This document shows positions 45,848-54,850 of a DNA stretch of 64,000 bases, one piece after another; within the stretch, counting starts at the first letter, position 1, and each line of letters opens with the position of its first letter. Where the stretch lies: contig JAHLYW010000004.1 of assembly GCA_025128135.1 (NCBI GenBank), forward strand, positions 43,609 through 107,608. Direction: 5' to 3'. Source of the DNA: Synechococcus sp. CS-1325 (GTDB lineage: Bacteria > Cyanobacteriota > Cyanobacteriia > PCC-6307 > Cyanobiaceae). Under the pieces are notes generated by a model. It was not told the DNA's origin and did no database searches. It saw only the letters and a program-made list of their open reading frames with translations. The position numbers and the translations under genes were made by a program.

Positions 45848-45874
45848 TGAATGCATCGATTCAGATGAATGCAT
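45848..45874 (+). promoter_or_regulatory. Direct repeats at the relB-like start, probable operator
   Basis: TGAATGCAT occurs at 45848-45856 and 45866-45874; the second copy overlaps the ATG. ATGCAT is itself palindromic. The 18-bp spacing places both on similar DNA faces, as expected for an autoregulated antitoxin operon. Confidence 0.5.
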
Positions 45875-46100
45875 GGCCACCTCCGTTCGCCTGGAGCCCG
45901 CCCTGGAGGCAAGGCTCGACCGTTTAGCCCTGGAGACGGGCCGGACCAAAGCCTTTTATCTGCGGGAGCTGATCGAGCAAGGCATCGATGATCTGGAAGA
46001 TGCCTACCTCGGTGCCACGGCCTTGGAATGCCACCGCCGGAGCAGCCAGCCAGCCATCCCCCTGGATCAACTCATGAACGACCTTGGCCTGGACGGTTGA
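45873..46100 (+). CDS. RelB/CopG-like antitoxin
   Basis: 75 residues. ATSVRLEPALEARLDRLALETGRTKAFYLRELI is a ribbon-helix-helix domain. The tail IPLDQLMNDLGLDG is the usual toxin-binding end. It overlaps the toxin gene by 17 bp. Confidence 0.85.
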   Translation: MATSVRLEPALEARLDRLALETGRTKAFYLRELIEQGIDDLEDAYLGATALECHRRSSQPAIPLDQLMNDLGLDG

Positions 46101-46350
46101 GTTCATCCCCGAGGCCGCGCAGCAACTCCGCAAGCTTGATCGCACGGCCGCCGGCCGCATCGCTCGCTATCTCCAGGAAACGGTCTCCAACGGCAGAGAT
46201 CCTCGCCAACGCGGTCAAGGGCTGACCGCCAATCTTGCTGGCCTCTGGCGTTACCGGGTTGGCGACTATCGAGTGATCTGTCAGATCGAAACGTCCCGTC
46301 TGCTGGTGCTGGTGGTGAGGGTCAGTCATCGGGGAGAGGCCTACCGCTGA
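46084..46350 (+). CDS. RelE/ParE-family toxin
   Basis: 88 residues from a TTG. AWTVEFIPEAAQQLRKLDRTAAGRIARYL, GLWRYRVGDYRVICQIE and VLVVRVSHRGEAYR are typical of RelE mRNA interferases; the Arg-rich strand and the final HRGEAYR carry likely catalytic residues. It forms a complete pair with the upstream antitoxin. Confidence 0.9.
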   Translation: MAWTVEFIPEAAQQLRKLDRTAAGRIARYLQETVSNGRDPRQRGQGLTANLAGLWRYRVGDYRVICQIETSRLLVLVVRVSHRGEAYR

Positions 46351-46396
46351 GGCCAATCACTGCTACTCCTCAGTTATGAATTCAGTCCAGACAGGC

Positions 46397-46456
46397 CTAA
46401 AACCACGTCAGGGCGCGATCTCGATGGCGATACACCCAGAAGTTGGTGTCAACAAA
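46397..46456 (-). pseudogene. Relic of the 5' end of a vapC gene
   Basis: The minus strand reads FVDTNFWVYRHRDRALTWF and a stop, against FVDTNLWVYRLDRREP in the intact VapC. The nucleotide run TACACCCAGA-GTTGGTGTCAAC is shared with 45400-45420. It begins only 18 bp past the mfd stop, so the order mfd end-vapC seen here repeats the order mfd relic-vapBC at 45788-45012. Confidence 0.7.
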
Positions 46457-46474
46457 ACCCCCCTCGCACCCACC

Positions 46475-49400
46475 TCACACCACCAGCACCGCCTCATTCC
46501 TCGCCTTCTGCTGCTCCGCCCGCTGGGCGTCGCTGAGTCCATCGGCACCGGGGAGCTGCTCGGCCATCGCCTGCAGCCAGGCCATCAGGGTGTCGAGCTG
46601 CTGGGCGGCGGGGAGCACGCTGAGCCCACGGGCCAGCACCTTGGCCGTGCTGCCGGCACCGCCCTGATACACCAGCCGGCCGTGCAGGTGCTGGGGCAGG
46701 CCCTGACGCAGCAGCCGGAAGGCGGGCTCCTCCATCGGGGTTTCGAGCACCAGGTTGGGTTTTTCGGCCCTGAGACGCGAGAAGCCGCAGCGCCTGGCCA
46801 GCAGCTTGAGCTCCATCAGCTGCAGCAGGCTGGCCACCGGCGCCGGCAGGGCGCCGTAGCGGTCGATCCAGCCGGCCGCCAGCTCCAGCAGTTCGGCCTT
46901 GCCGCCGCAGCCCGCCGCGGCCCGGTAGGCGGCCATCTTCTCGTCGGCCTCGGTGATCCAGTCGGCCGGGATGAAGGCGGTGATCGGCAGGTCGATCTGG
47001 GTGTCCTCCACCACCGGGATGTCCTGGCCCTGGATCTCGGCGAGGCTTTCCTGCAGCATCTCCATGTAGAGGTCGAAGCCGATCGTCTCCAGCTGGCCGC
47101 TCTGCTCCACCCCCAGCAGGTTGCCCACGCCGCGGATCTCCATGTCGCGCATCGCCAGCTGATAGCCGGAGCCCAGCTGGGCGAACTCCTGGATGGCCCG
47201 CAGCCGCTGCCGGGCCGCTTCGCTCAGCGAGGCATCACCGGGATAGAACAGCCAGGCGTGGGCCTGCACGCCGCTGCGGCCCACCCGGCCGCGCAACTGA
47301 TAGAGCTGGGCGAGGCCGAAGCGGTGGGCATCTTCCACCAGGATCGTGTTCACCCGGGGAATATCCAGGCCGCTTTCGATGATCGTGGTGCAGAGCATCA
47401 CGTCGGCCTCACCGGCGTTGAAGGCCACCATGGCGCTCTCCAGTTCCCCTTCGGCCATCTGGCCGTGGGCCACCAGCAGCTTGAGGCCCGGCAGCATCTC
47501 GCGCAGCTGCCCCGCCACCTCCTCGATCCCCTCCACCCGCGGCACCACGTAGAACACCTGGCCGCCGCGGTCGAGTTCCTGGCGGATGGCGCTGCGCACC
47601 GCCTCCTCATCACGGGAGGCGAGGTGGGTCTTGATCGGGCGGCGCAGCGGCGGCGGCGTGGTGATCAGGCTCATCTCCCGCACCCCCGAGAGGCTCATGT
47701 AGAGCGTGCGCGGAATCGGGGTGGCCGAGAGCGTCAGCACGTCCACGTCTTTTCTGAGCGCCTTGATCTTCTCCTTCTGGTTCACCCCGAAGCGCTGCTC
47801 CTCATCCACCACCAGCAGCCCCAGCTGCTGGAAGCGGGTGCCCTTGCCGAGCAGCTGGTGGGTGCCGACCACCACATCCACCTTCCCCGCCACGAGGCCA
47901 TCGAGGATCGTGCGACGTTCGGCGCTGGTGCGGAAGCGGTTGAGCAGCGCCACCTTGAGCGGATAGGGGGCGAAGCGCTCGCTGAGCGTGCGCCAGTGCT
48001 GCTGGGCCAGCACCGTGGTGGGAGCGAGCAGGGCGCACTGCTTGCCGGCCGTGACGGCCTTGAAGATCGCCCGGATCGCCACCTCCGTTTTGCCGAAGCC
48101 CACATCACCGCAGACCAGCCGGTCCATCGGCTCGGGCTTCTCCATGTCGCGCTTCACCTCGGCGATCGCCTTCACCTGATCCGGCGTGGGCTCATAGGGG
48201 AAGGAATCCTCCAGTTCGCTCTGCCAGGGGCCATCGGGGGGGAAGGCGAAGCCCGGTGCCTGGTGGCGCTCGGCGTAGAGCCTGACCAGATCGAGCGCCA
48301 CCTTGCGCACCGTCTTGAGCGCCCGTTCCTTCGCCCTCGCCCAGGCCACACCGCCCATGCGGTTGAGTTCCGGCGGCGTGTCGGTGCTGGCGCGGTAGCG
48401 GCCCAGGCTGCCCAGCTGGTCGGCGGCCACCCGCAGCGTGCCGTCGGCGTACTGCACCACCAGGTAGTCGCGGGATTCGCCGCTGATCGCCAGCTTCTCC
48501 AGCTTCAGGAAGCGGCCGATGCCGTGGTTGCGGTGCACCACGAAGTCGCCGGGCAGCATCTTGCCGGGGTCCACCGTGCGGCTGGCCGCCTTGCGGCGCC
48601 GGCGCACATAGCCGGTGGCGGCCAGGCTGTGCTGGCCGAAGAATTCCCGGTCGGTGAGCAGCACCAGCTTCCAGGCCGGCAGCTGCAGCCCCTCCAGCTC
48701 GGCGGTGCCCCTGAGCTTCAGCGCCACCGGCGTGTTCTGCTCCACCAGCCGCTCGATCGCCGGGAAGTCGTGGGGGTTGGGCACGAAGCGGGCGATGCAG
48801 TCGTGCTCCTCCAGCAGCGCCACCGCCCGCGACGGCTGGGCCGACACCAGCCAGACCCTGGTGCGCTCCTGCTGGTGGCCCTTCACCAGGGCCGCCAGGC
48901 GGCCGAACTGGTTGGGATGGGCGACCGCGGCGCGGCTGGCCAGATCGAAGCTGTTCGGGTGACGGTCGGTTTCGTTCAGCTCGGCCAGATCGAAGCCGGC
49001 GAAGGCTTCAGCCGCCTGCAGGGCCTCGATGATCGGCCGGTGCAGGGCAGGCAGATCCAGATCGTCATGCTGGGCTGCGGCGTGCTCGAACCACTGCTGG
49101 CCGTGGGCCAGCCCCTGGCGCCGCTCATCAATGGCGATCAGGCTGTGGGGTGGCAGGTAATCGAGCAAGGAGGCCGGCTGCTCCCAGGCCAGCCCCATCA
49201 GCCGTCGCATTCCCTCGGGTGTGCCGCCTTCCAGCAACTGCTCGAGCGCCTCCGGGCTGAGCAGGCCTTCGAGCTCAGCCGGCATCGTCTGCCGCAGGGC
49301 CTCGGCCACCAGGGGGCCGTAGCCGGTGGGGGTGAGCCGCACCGCCTCGATCGGATCCAGCGAGCGCTGGGTGGCCGGGTCGAACTCGCGCAGCTTCTCG

Positions 49401-50005
49401 AGCGTGTCACCGAAGAACTCCAGCCGCACCGGCAGCTCGGCGCTCACCGGGAACAGATCGACGATGTCGCCGCGACGGCTCCAGCTGCCCTCCTGCTCGA
49501 TCGTGGGCACCCGCTCGTAGCCCAGGCCCGCCAGGGTGGCGGCGAGCTCCTCGAGGTCGACCAGCTGACCCTTGCGCAGGCTCAGGCAGCGGGCGGCCAG
49601 GGCGGCCGGCGGCGGCAGATGGGGCTGCAGGGCCCGCTCGGTGGCCACGATCGCCCCCCGCCAACCCCCATCCACCAGCTCGCTGAGCACCTGCAGCTGA
49701 CCCCAGGTGATCTCACTGGTGGGATCGAAGGGCTCATAGGGTGACCCCTCGCTGGTGGGGTAGAGGGCAGCGCTGGGCCAGCCCATCAGCTCAAGCAGGG
49801 CGCTCCAGCGTCCCGCCTCCTCCAGGGTGGGCACCACCACCAGCAGGGGCGCCCCGGCCAGCCGGGCCAGGGCGCTGGCGATCAGAGCCCGACCAGCCCG
49901 GCCGGCGCCGCTCAGGCGCAGCCGCTCGGGCCTGCGGCTGCGTTCGAGCACCTCACCGGTGAGGGGCACCTGCTCCAGCTGGCGCACCAGGGCGGTGAGG
50001 GGCAT
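46475..50005 (-). CDS. mfd: Transcription-repair coupling factor Mfd
   Basis: 1176 residues, normal full length. It removes stalled RNA polymerase and recruits UvrA. The UvrB-like N-terminal module is followed by the polymerase-interacting domain ([17 protein letters not shown]), then the RecG-like translocase: Walker [15 protein letters not shown] (about 632), VVDEEQRFG (about 735), [15 protein letters not shown] and [15 protein letters not shown]. The C-terminal TRCF domain ends with [21 protein letters not shown] diverged copy of this end lies downstream at 45711. Confidence 0.97.
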   Translation of the reverse strand: MPLTALVRQLEQVPLTGEVLERSRRPERLRLSGAGRAGRALIASALARLAGAPLLVVVPTLEEAGRWSALLELMGWPSAALYPTSEGSPYEPFDPTSEITWGQLQVLSELVDGGWRGAIVATERALQPHLPPPAALAARCLSLRKGQLVDLEELAATLAGLGYERVPTIEQEGSWSRRGDIVDLFPVSAELPVRLEFFGDTLEKLREFDPATQRSLDPIEAVRLTPTGYGPLVAEALRQTMPAELEGLLSPEALEQLLEGGTPEGMRRLMGLAWEQPASLLDYLPPHSLIAIDERRQGLAHGQQWFEHAAAQHDDLDLPALHRPIIEALQAAEAFAGFDLAELNETDRHPNSFDLASRAAVAHPNQFGRLAALVKGHQQERTRVWLVSAQPSRAVALLEEHDCIARFVPNPHDFPAIERLVEQNTPVALKLRGTAELEGLQLPAWKLVLLTDREFFGQHSLAATGYVRRRRKAASRTVDPGKMLPGDFVVHRNHGIGRFLKLEKLAISGESRDYLVVQYADGTLRVAADQLGSLGRYRASTDTPPELNRMGGVAWARAKERALKTVRKVALDLVRLYAERHQAPGFAFPPDGPWQSELEDSFPYEPTPDQVKAIAEVKRDMEKPEPMDRLVCGDVGFGKTEVAIRAIFKAVTAGKQCALLAPTTVLAQQHWRTLSERFAPYPLKVALLNRFRTSAERRTILDGLVAGKVDVVVGTHQLLGKGTRFQQLGLLVVDEEQRFGVNQKEKIKALRKDVDVLTLSATPIPRTLYMSLSGVREMSLITTPPPLRRPIKTHLASRDEEAVRSAIRQELDRGGQVFYVVPRVEGIEEVAGQLREMLPGLKLLVAHGQMAEGELESAMVAFNAGEADVMLCTTIIESGLDIPRVNTILVEDAHRFGLAQLYQLRGRVGRSGVQAHAWLFYPGDASLSEAARQRLRAIQEFAQLGSGYQLAMRDMEIRGVGNLLGVEQSGQLETIGFDLYMEMLQESLAEIQGQDIPVVEDTQIDLPITAFIPADWITEADEKMAAYRAAAGCGGKAELLELAAGWIDRYGALPAPVASLLQLMELKLLARRCGFSRLRAEKPNLVLETPMEEPAFRLLRQGLPQHLHGRLVYQGGAGSTAKVLARGLSVLPAAQQLDTLMAWLQAMAEQLPGADGLSDAQRAEQQKARNEAVLVV

Positions 50006-50052
50006 CAGGGCGGAGCGGGCACGGACTTCGATCCTGCCAGCTCCCCGTCAGC

Positions 50053-50910
50053 ATGGAGGCACTCCTTCTGCGTCCGGAGTCCCTGGCCCGCCCTCACCGC
50101 CCTCAACCTCCCCAGCGTCGCCGCCGCCGCCGCCGCGATGGCCGCCTGGCGAGCCTGCTGATCGGTGTCGGCCTGGCCGGGACCGCCGTCTGGGCCTGGT
50201 CGCCGCCGCCACAGACGCTGACAACCCAGGCGGCGCTGGACGCTCTGCCGTTCCAGCTTCAGGAGCTGTGGCTGTCGAGGGCGCCGGCACCGCCCAGACC
50301 CGGCGATGTGGTGGTGGCTTCCGCCGATCTGGCGCCCTTGCTGAACTCGCTCAGGCTGGCGGATCAGAGCTGGCGGCCCCGGGCCATTCCGCTGCCTGGC
50401 GGCGGCTTTCGCTACCTCTACAAACGCCGCGCCGATGACCCGCTGCTCACCGTTGAGCAGATCAAGCAGCGGCTGCTCAACCCGCCGGAGTTCCGGTCGG
50501 AGCGCCTGGCGATCACCACCTTGATCCCCGCCCTGGAGCGGGTGGGGGTGCGCATCGTGCTGGGTCCACCGATCAAGCGGGGGGCGGCGGCCGAATGGGA
50601 CCCGCCCGCCCGCACGATCCGGATTCAGCCGGGAGTGGTGAGCAACGGCAGCGTCGAATTCGCCCGGGTGCTCAACCACGAGGCGATCCACGTGGCCCAG
50701 AGCTGCCGCCGCGGTGGCCCGGCCGCCCAGCCGCAGCTGCTCGGGCTCTCCAACCAGCTCGATGTCCAGAGCCAGCGGCACCTGGGGGATCCGGTCTATG
50801 CCAGCGCCTCCCCGCTGGAGCGGGCCCTGGAGCGGGAGGCCTACGCCAACCAGCACCGCCTGGAGCTGGGCATCGCCCTGCTGGGCAAGGAGTGCCGCCA
50901 GCGGCGCTGA
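50053..50910 (+). CDS. Membrane-anchored putative metallopeptidase (HExxH-like)
   Basis: 285 residues. A very basic N-terminus (RRRRRRR) precedes one membrane segment (ASLLIGVGLAGTAVWAW). The C-terminal part has VLNHEAIHVAQSC (about residue 214), an HExxH zinc motif, and a possible third ligand in EREAYANQHRLELG. This arrangement is seen in small cyanobacterial peptidase-like proteins of unknown substrate. It is divergent from mfd by 47 bp. Confidence 0.7.
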   Translation: MEALLLRPESLARPHRPQPPQRRRRRRRDGRLASLLIGVGLAGTAVWAWSPPPQTLTTQAALDALPFQLQELWLSRAPAPPRPGDVVVASADLAPLLNSLRLADQSWRPRAIPLPGGGFRYLYKRRADDPLLTVEQIKQRLLNPPEFRSERLAITTLIPALERVGVRIVLGPPIKRGAAAEWDPPARTIRIQPGVVSNGSVEFARVLNHEAIHVAQSCRRGGPAAQPQLLGLSNQLDVQSQRHLGDPVYASASPLERALEREAYANQHRLELGIALLGKECRQRR

Positions 50911-50917
50911 TCACCGC

Positions 50918-51721
50918 TCAAGGCGGTGGCGGTGGCGGCGGCTCGCCGATCATCACGCCCTCCAGCAGCATGTTGAAGTGCAGCAACTGCTGGTCGCTGA
51001 GCTGCTGGCGGCTGGTGTGGGAGAAGTGCCGCTCCAGGAACTCCCTGCCCTGGGCCGCCCCCCAGCCCAGCTGGCCCAGCAGCTGATCACACTGGGCCAG
51101 CAGTTCCGGCCGCCGCAGCGGCGGACGCGCCTGGGCGGGATCACTGCCCGGCTCCAGCTGCAGCAGGGCCTGGCGGTAGCTGAGCAGGTCGGCGTAGCGC
51201 ACCAGCCGACCGCGGCTGGGATGGCCGAACACCCGCTCCAGGTAGATGGCCTCCTGCTCCCGCCCCCAGCGCAGCCGTCTGAGCTGGAGATCCACCTCGG
51301 CGAGCTCGTCACTCCAGTCCTCGGGATCAGCCGGTGGGTCCTCCGGGCTGGGGCCCTCCGGGCGGGGCGGCTCAGGGCTGGGCGGGCTGGAGCCGGGTGG
51401 CTCCGGGCTGGGCGGCTCGGCAGAGGAGAGCGGCGGGGGCGGGGCGGGAACAGGCTGGGGCACCGGTTCGGGGGCGGGGGCGACACGGACCGGTGCGGCG
51501 GCGGTGGTGGTGGCGGTGGTGGCGGTGGTGGCGAAGCTGGTGGTGGAGCTGGTGGCGGCCGGCAGGCGGGCCCGCAGGCGCTCGATCGCCCGATCCTCCG
51601 CCTGCTCGGCGTTGCCGCCCTCCCCCAGTGCGCTGCCGAGGCACGCCCCCTGCTGCCAGGCGCTCACCAGCACCACCCGCTGACCCGGTTCGGCATGGAC
51701 CAGTTGGGACTGCAGCTGCAT
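50918..51721 (-). CDS. Hypothetical protein with Pro-rich linker and helical C-terminal domain
   Basis: 267 residues from the ATG at 51721 (MQLQSQLVHAEP). The N-terminal 60 residues are a small domain (GQRVVLVSAWQQGACLGSALGE). A long Thr/Ala then Pro/Ser/Glu-rich linker (about 65-140) follows. The C-terminal part has two related units, WGREQEAIYLERVFGHPSRGRLVRY and WGAAQGREFLERHFSHTSRQQLSD, so it contains an internal repeat. I know no function. It ends in seven prolines. Confidence 0.65.
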   Translation of the reverse strand: MQLQSQLVHAEPGQRVVLVSAWQQGACLGSALGEGGNAEQAEDRAIERLRARLPAATSSTTSFATTATTATTTAAAPVRVAPAPEPVPQPVPAPPPPLSSAEPPSPEPPGSSPPSPEPPRPEGPSPEDPPADPEDWSDELAEVDLQLRRLRWGREQEAIYLERVFGHPSRGRLVRYADLLSYRQALLQLEPGSDPAQARPPLRRPELLAQCDQLLGQLGWGAAQGREFLERHFSHTSRQQLSDQQLLHFNMLLEGVMIGEPPPPPPP

Positions 51722-51782
51722 CGGCTCAGAACCGTGTTGGGCGTTTTCTACAGTGATGGGCTCAGAGCACCGCTGCACGCCC

Positions 51783-52520
51783 ATGGAAGCGGAGTCGATC
51801 GAATCCCTGACGCCGCTGTTGCAGGGAGCGGATCAGTGGAGCGAGCTGCTCCTGCTCCTGCCCTTGCTCGTGGCCCTGGAGGCCGTGCTTTCCGCCGATA
51901 ACGCCATTGCCCTGGCGGCGATCTCGCGGCGCCTGCAGGACCCGATCCGCCAGCGGCAGGCCCTCAACCTTGGGTTGCTGCTGGCCCTGGTCTTCCGGAT
52001 GGGACTGATCGTGGCGGCCCGCTGGGTGCTGAATTTCTGGCCGCTGCAGCTGGCCGCCTCGGCCTACCTGCTCTGGCTGGCCGGCTCCAATCTGCTCGGG
52101 GCGGGGCCAGGGGATCCGCCCGGCGGCGGGGGCGAGGAGGGGATCACCGCTCCCCATCCGGTGGGGCTGCGGGGCGTCGTGCTCACCCTCGCCGTCACCG
52201 ATCTGGCCTTCTCGCTCGACAGCGTCGCCGCCGCCGTGGCCGTCACCGACCGCCTCTGGCTGGTGATGCTGGGCGGCGTGATCGGCGTGATCGCCCTCAG
52301 GCTCACCGCTGAGTTGTTCATCCGCTGGTTGGCCCAGTACCGGCACCTCGAGAAGGCCGGCTACCTGGCGGTGGGCCTGGTGGGACTGCGGCTGCTGCTG
52401 CGGCTGGCACTGCCCGGGATCGAGCTGCCGGATTGGGCCTTGCTGCTCCTGGTGGGCTCCCTCTTCCTCTGGGGCTTCTCGCAGCGAAACGGCGACCAGC
52501 CCGGGGAGGTGAACCCCTGA
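51783..52520 (+). CDS. TerC-family integral membrane protein
   Basis: 245 residues from the ATG at 51783. About seven helices. The acidic motifs VALEAVLSADNAIALAAISRRL and AVTDLAFSLDSVAAAVAVT are the TerC signatures that line a metal path. TerC relatives export manganese or protect membranes, and the cyanobacterial and plastid ones are linked to thylakoid biogenesis. A second putative Mn/Ca transporter (GDT1 family) lies about 1.3 kb away. Confidence 0.88.
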   Translation: MEAESIESLTPLLQGADQWSELLLLLPLLVALEAVLSADNAIALAAISRRLQDPIRQRQALNLGLLLALVFRMGLIVAARWVLNFWPLQLAASAYLLWLAGSNLLGAGPGDPPGGGGEEGITAPHPVGLRGVVLTLAVTDLAFSLDSVAAAVAVTDRLWLVMLGGVIGVIALRLTAELFIRWLAQYRHLEKAGYLAVGLVGLRLLLRLALPGIELPDWALLLLVGSLFLWGFSQRNGDQPGEVNP

Positions 52521-52891
52521 GCCCCCTGCGCGTCGAGCTTCGCCAGGCCGGCACCGACCGGTTGCTGGAGCATGTGGAACTGGCCGATCTGGGCGATGTG
52601 CCCCAGCCGGGGCGGTGGTTCCAGATCGGCGAGCGCAGCTTCCTGGTGCTGCAGCGCCACCACCGCTACCAGATGCGCAACGGGCGCTATCAGCTCGCCA
52701 CGGTGGCCCTGCAGGTGAAGCCGGAGCGTCAGCCGAGCGATGCCCGCTGGTGGAACCAGCACTGGGTGATCGGTGATCCCAGCTGCCGCTTCAATGCCCG
52801 GACGCCGCTGCTGCGCTGCGCCGTGCTGCCGGAAGGCCCCTGCGAGCGCTGCGCCCACTACGCCCCGATCGGCTCGCCCTGCTCCGCCTGA
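52517..52891 (+). CDS. DUF6464-like protein, probable CTG start
   Basis: 124 residues. GGAGGT (52505-52510) lies 6 bp before a CTG that overlaps the TerC stop as CTGA, and no ATG, GTG or TTG is in frame near the N-terminus, so CTG at 52517 is the best start. LRVELRQAGTDRLLEHVEL opens the protein. WFQIGERSFLVLQRHHRYQMRNGRYQL and DARWWNQHWVIGDPSCRFN follow, and the C-terminus has four or more Cys (LRCAVLPEGPCERCAHY, SPC) that could bind a metal. Function unknown. Confidence 0.7.
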   Translation: MSPLRVELRQAGTDRLLEHVELADLGDVPQPGRWFQIGERSFLVLQRHHRYQMRNGRYQLATVALQVKPERQPSDARWWNQHWVIGDPSCRFNARTPLLRCAVLPEGPCERCAHYAPIGSPCSA

Positions 52892-53820
52892 TCGGCCGCC
52901 TCGAAGGGTTCGAGCTGGAGGGTGCAATGGGGAATGCCCAGCGCCGCCATCCGTTGCTTGGCCTGGTGCAGCAGCTCCATGTCGTCGATCACACCCAGCT
53001 CGCGGTGCAGGTGGGCGGTGAGAGCGTTCTGGGAGGTGCTCATCGCCCAGACATGGAGGTGGTGCACACCCCGCACACCCGGGATCTCCAGCAGGGCGAG
53101 CCGAACCGCCGCCAGCTCAATGCCCGGTGGGACGCCGTCGAGGGCCACGCCCAGCGATTCACGCAGCAGGGACCAGCCACTCCAGGCCACCGCCAGGCCC
53201 ACGGCGATCGCCGTGGCCGCATCCAGCACCGACCAGCCGGTCAGCCCGACCAGCACGGCGCTGACCATCACCGCCGCCGAGACGGCCGCATCGGTGAGCA
53301 GGTGCACCACCGCCGCGCGGCGATTCAGATCGTGGCTGTGGTCGTTTCCGAACAGCCGCGCCGAGAGCAGGTTCACGACGATGCCGGCCGCCGCCGCCCA
53401 GGCCACCGGCCCACTGACCACGTCGACCGGATCGAACAACCGCTGCAGCCCCTCCACCACCACCACCGCCGCCGCCATCAGGATCAGCACCGCATTGATC
53501 AGGGAGGCCAGCTGGGTGCTGCGGCCCAGGCCATAGGTGAAGCGCGGGCTGGCGGGTCGCTTGCTGAGCCGCTCCGCCCCCCAGCCCAGCAGCAGCCCCG
53601 CCACATCGCCGAGGTTGTGGACGGCGTCGCCGATCAGGGCCAGGGAGCCGAAGCTGAAGCCGATCACCAGCTGCAGGGCGGAGAGGGCGCTGTTGAGCAG
53701 CACGCTCCAGCGGAACGCCGCCGCGGACCCGGGGCGGTGCTGATGCTGCTGGCGATGGGGGCGGCGCTGGATCTGCACCGCCGGGTGGGGCGCCTCTGGA
53801 CTGCTGTGATCGTGGGCCAT
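52858..53820 (-). CDS. Cation diffusion facilitator (ZitB/CzcD-like)
   Basis: 320 residues. A His-rich N-terminus (HDHSSPEAPH, HRQQHQHRP) precedes six helices. The transport-site residues are in ALIGDAVHNLGDVAGLLLGW and VVHLLTDAAVSAAVMVSA. The C-terminal cytoplasmic domain has VHHLHVWAMSTSQNALTAHL. Zinc or another divalent metal is exported in exchange for protons. It overlaps the convergent DUF6464-like gene by 34 bp. Confidence 0.9.
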   Translation of the reverse strand: MAHDHSSPEAPHPAVQIQRRPHRQQHQHRPGSAAAFRWSVLLNSALSALQLVIGFSFGSLALIGDAVHNLGDVAGLLLGWGAERLSKRPASPRFTYGLGRSTQLASLINAVLILMAAAVVVVEGLQRLFDPVDVVSGPVAWAAAAGIVVNLLSARLFGNDHSHDLNRRAAVVHLLTDAAVSAAVMVSAVLVGLTGWSVLDAATAIAVGLAVAWSGWSLLRESLGVALDGVPPGIELAAVRLALLEIPGVRGVHHLHVWAMSTSQNALTAHLHRELGVIDDMELLHQAKQRMAALGIPHCTLQLEPFEAADQAEQGEPIGA

Positions 53821-53838
53821 GGGGGGAGTCGGGGTGGG

Positions 53839-54480
53839 TCAGGCCAGCGCCTGCCTGAGGGCGACAAGGGCGAAAACAAGGAAGAGGGCTCCGCTCAGCC
53901 GGAACAGGACCCGTTCCTCGATCCGCTGGCCGATCCACTTGCCGGCACCCACCGCCAGGCCGGTGACCAGGGCGTGGCCGGCCAGGGTGCCGGCCAGCAG
54001 GCCGGTGAAGGTGAAGGCGGGGGCGGTGGCCAGGGCGATGGTGGCGAACTGGGTGCGATCCCCCAGTTCGGCCAGGAACACCAGCACGAAACTCTCGCGG
54101 ATCACCGCCCGGCTGCCGCGTGCCTGCTGGCGTTCATCGGCCCTGGCCACCAGCTCTTCGGCGTCGCGGGCTTCCTGGGCGGCGGCGCCGGCACCCATCG
54201 CCTGGGCATCGAGCAGCAGCTTGATCCCGAAACCACCGAACAGCAGGGCGGCCAGCCAGGGCACCACCGCTTCCGGCAGCAGCTGCCGCAGACCGAAGCC
54301 CATCGCCAGCGAGAGCAGAGTGACCGCGGCGAGGGCGGCGAACGCTCCCACAAACACCCAGCGCCCCCGGTGACGCGCCGCCAGGATCATCGCCATGAAG
54401 AAGGTCTTGTCGCCCAGCTCCGCCAGGGTGATGGCGGTGAGGCTGGAGCCGAAGGCGGCGAAGGTGGGGTCGCTGGCCAT
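53839..54480 (-). CDS. TMEM165/GDT1-family transporter (Mn/Ca)
   Basis: 213 residues from the ATG at 54480. Two copies of the family motif appear, LAELGDKTFFMAMI near residue 21 and LAELGDRTQFATIAL near 138, joined by a charged loop. Cyanobacterial members (Mnx) move manganese from the cytoplasm. Its neighbour CDF gene, 18 bp downstream on the same strand, suggests a metal-homeostasis unit. Confidence 0.88.
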   Translation of the reverse strand: MASDPTFAAFGSSLTAITLAELGDKTFFMAMILAARHRGRWVFVGAFAALAAVTLLSLAMGFGLRQLLPEAVVPWLAALLFGGFGIKLLLDAQAMGAGAAAQEARDAEELVARADERQQARGSRAVIRESFVLVFLAELGDRTQFATIALATAPAFTFTGLLAGTLAGHALVTGLAVGAGKWIGQRIEERVLFRLSGALFLVFALVALRQALA

Positions 54481-54562
54481 CAGAAGCGGGGAACTGAGGG
54501 GAGCCTGACCCACAACGGCGCCTGCCGCTGTTCAGCCGCTGCTGCCGTTGGCGCCGAAGTGC

Positions 54563-54844
54563 TCAGAACGGTTCAGCGGTTGAGACGAATCCAACGCCAC
54601 CGTAATAGTCGAGGATCGGCTTGAGCCCCAGCTGCAGCGCCTCCAGCACAGCCGGCTCACAGAACACGATCACGTGGGCGTTGGCGCCGAAGCCACTGAA
54701 CTCCATCGACTCCGAGACCATGCCGTGGGGGCCGCGGCCGGTGACGTGCCGCATCACGGTGTAGCCGGGCGCCCGGGCGGCATCGATCAGCGGCAGCACC
54801 CGCTCCAGTTCCCTCTCGCTGATGATCAGATCAAGGCGTTGCAT
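54563..54844 (-). CDS. sbtB: PII-like regulator SbtB
   Basis: 93 residues, next to sbtA (6 bp). The PII-like fold shows LDLIISERELERVLPLIDAA, a short T-loop region VTGRGPHGMVSESMEFSGFGA, and HVIVFCEPAVLEALQLGLKPIL. SbtB binds adenyl nucleotides and controls SbtA. This one ends at YYGGVGFVSTAEPF and lacks the C-terminal extension with a Cys pair (R-loop) known from Synechocystis SbtB. Confidence 0.88.
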   Translation of the reverse strand: MQRLDLIISERELERVLPLIDAARAPGYTVMRHVTGRGPHGMVSESMEFSGFGANAHVIVFCEPAVLEALQLGLKPILDYYGGVGFVSTAEPF

Positions 54845-54850
54845 CGGCGT

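Noticed and set aside
46376-49744. 1122-codon open frame on the plus strand opposite mfd
   Set aside because: Its translation is a Gln/His/Arg/Leu-rich shadow typical of the antisense of a GC-rich gene; the minus strand has a full Mfd with all motifs.
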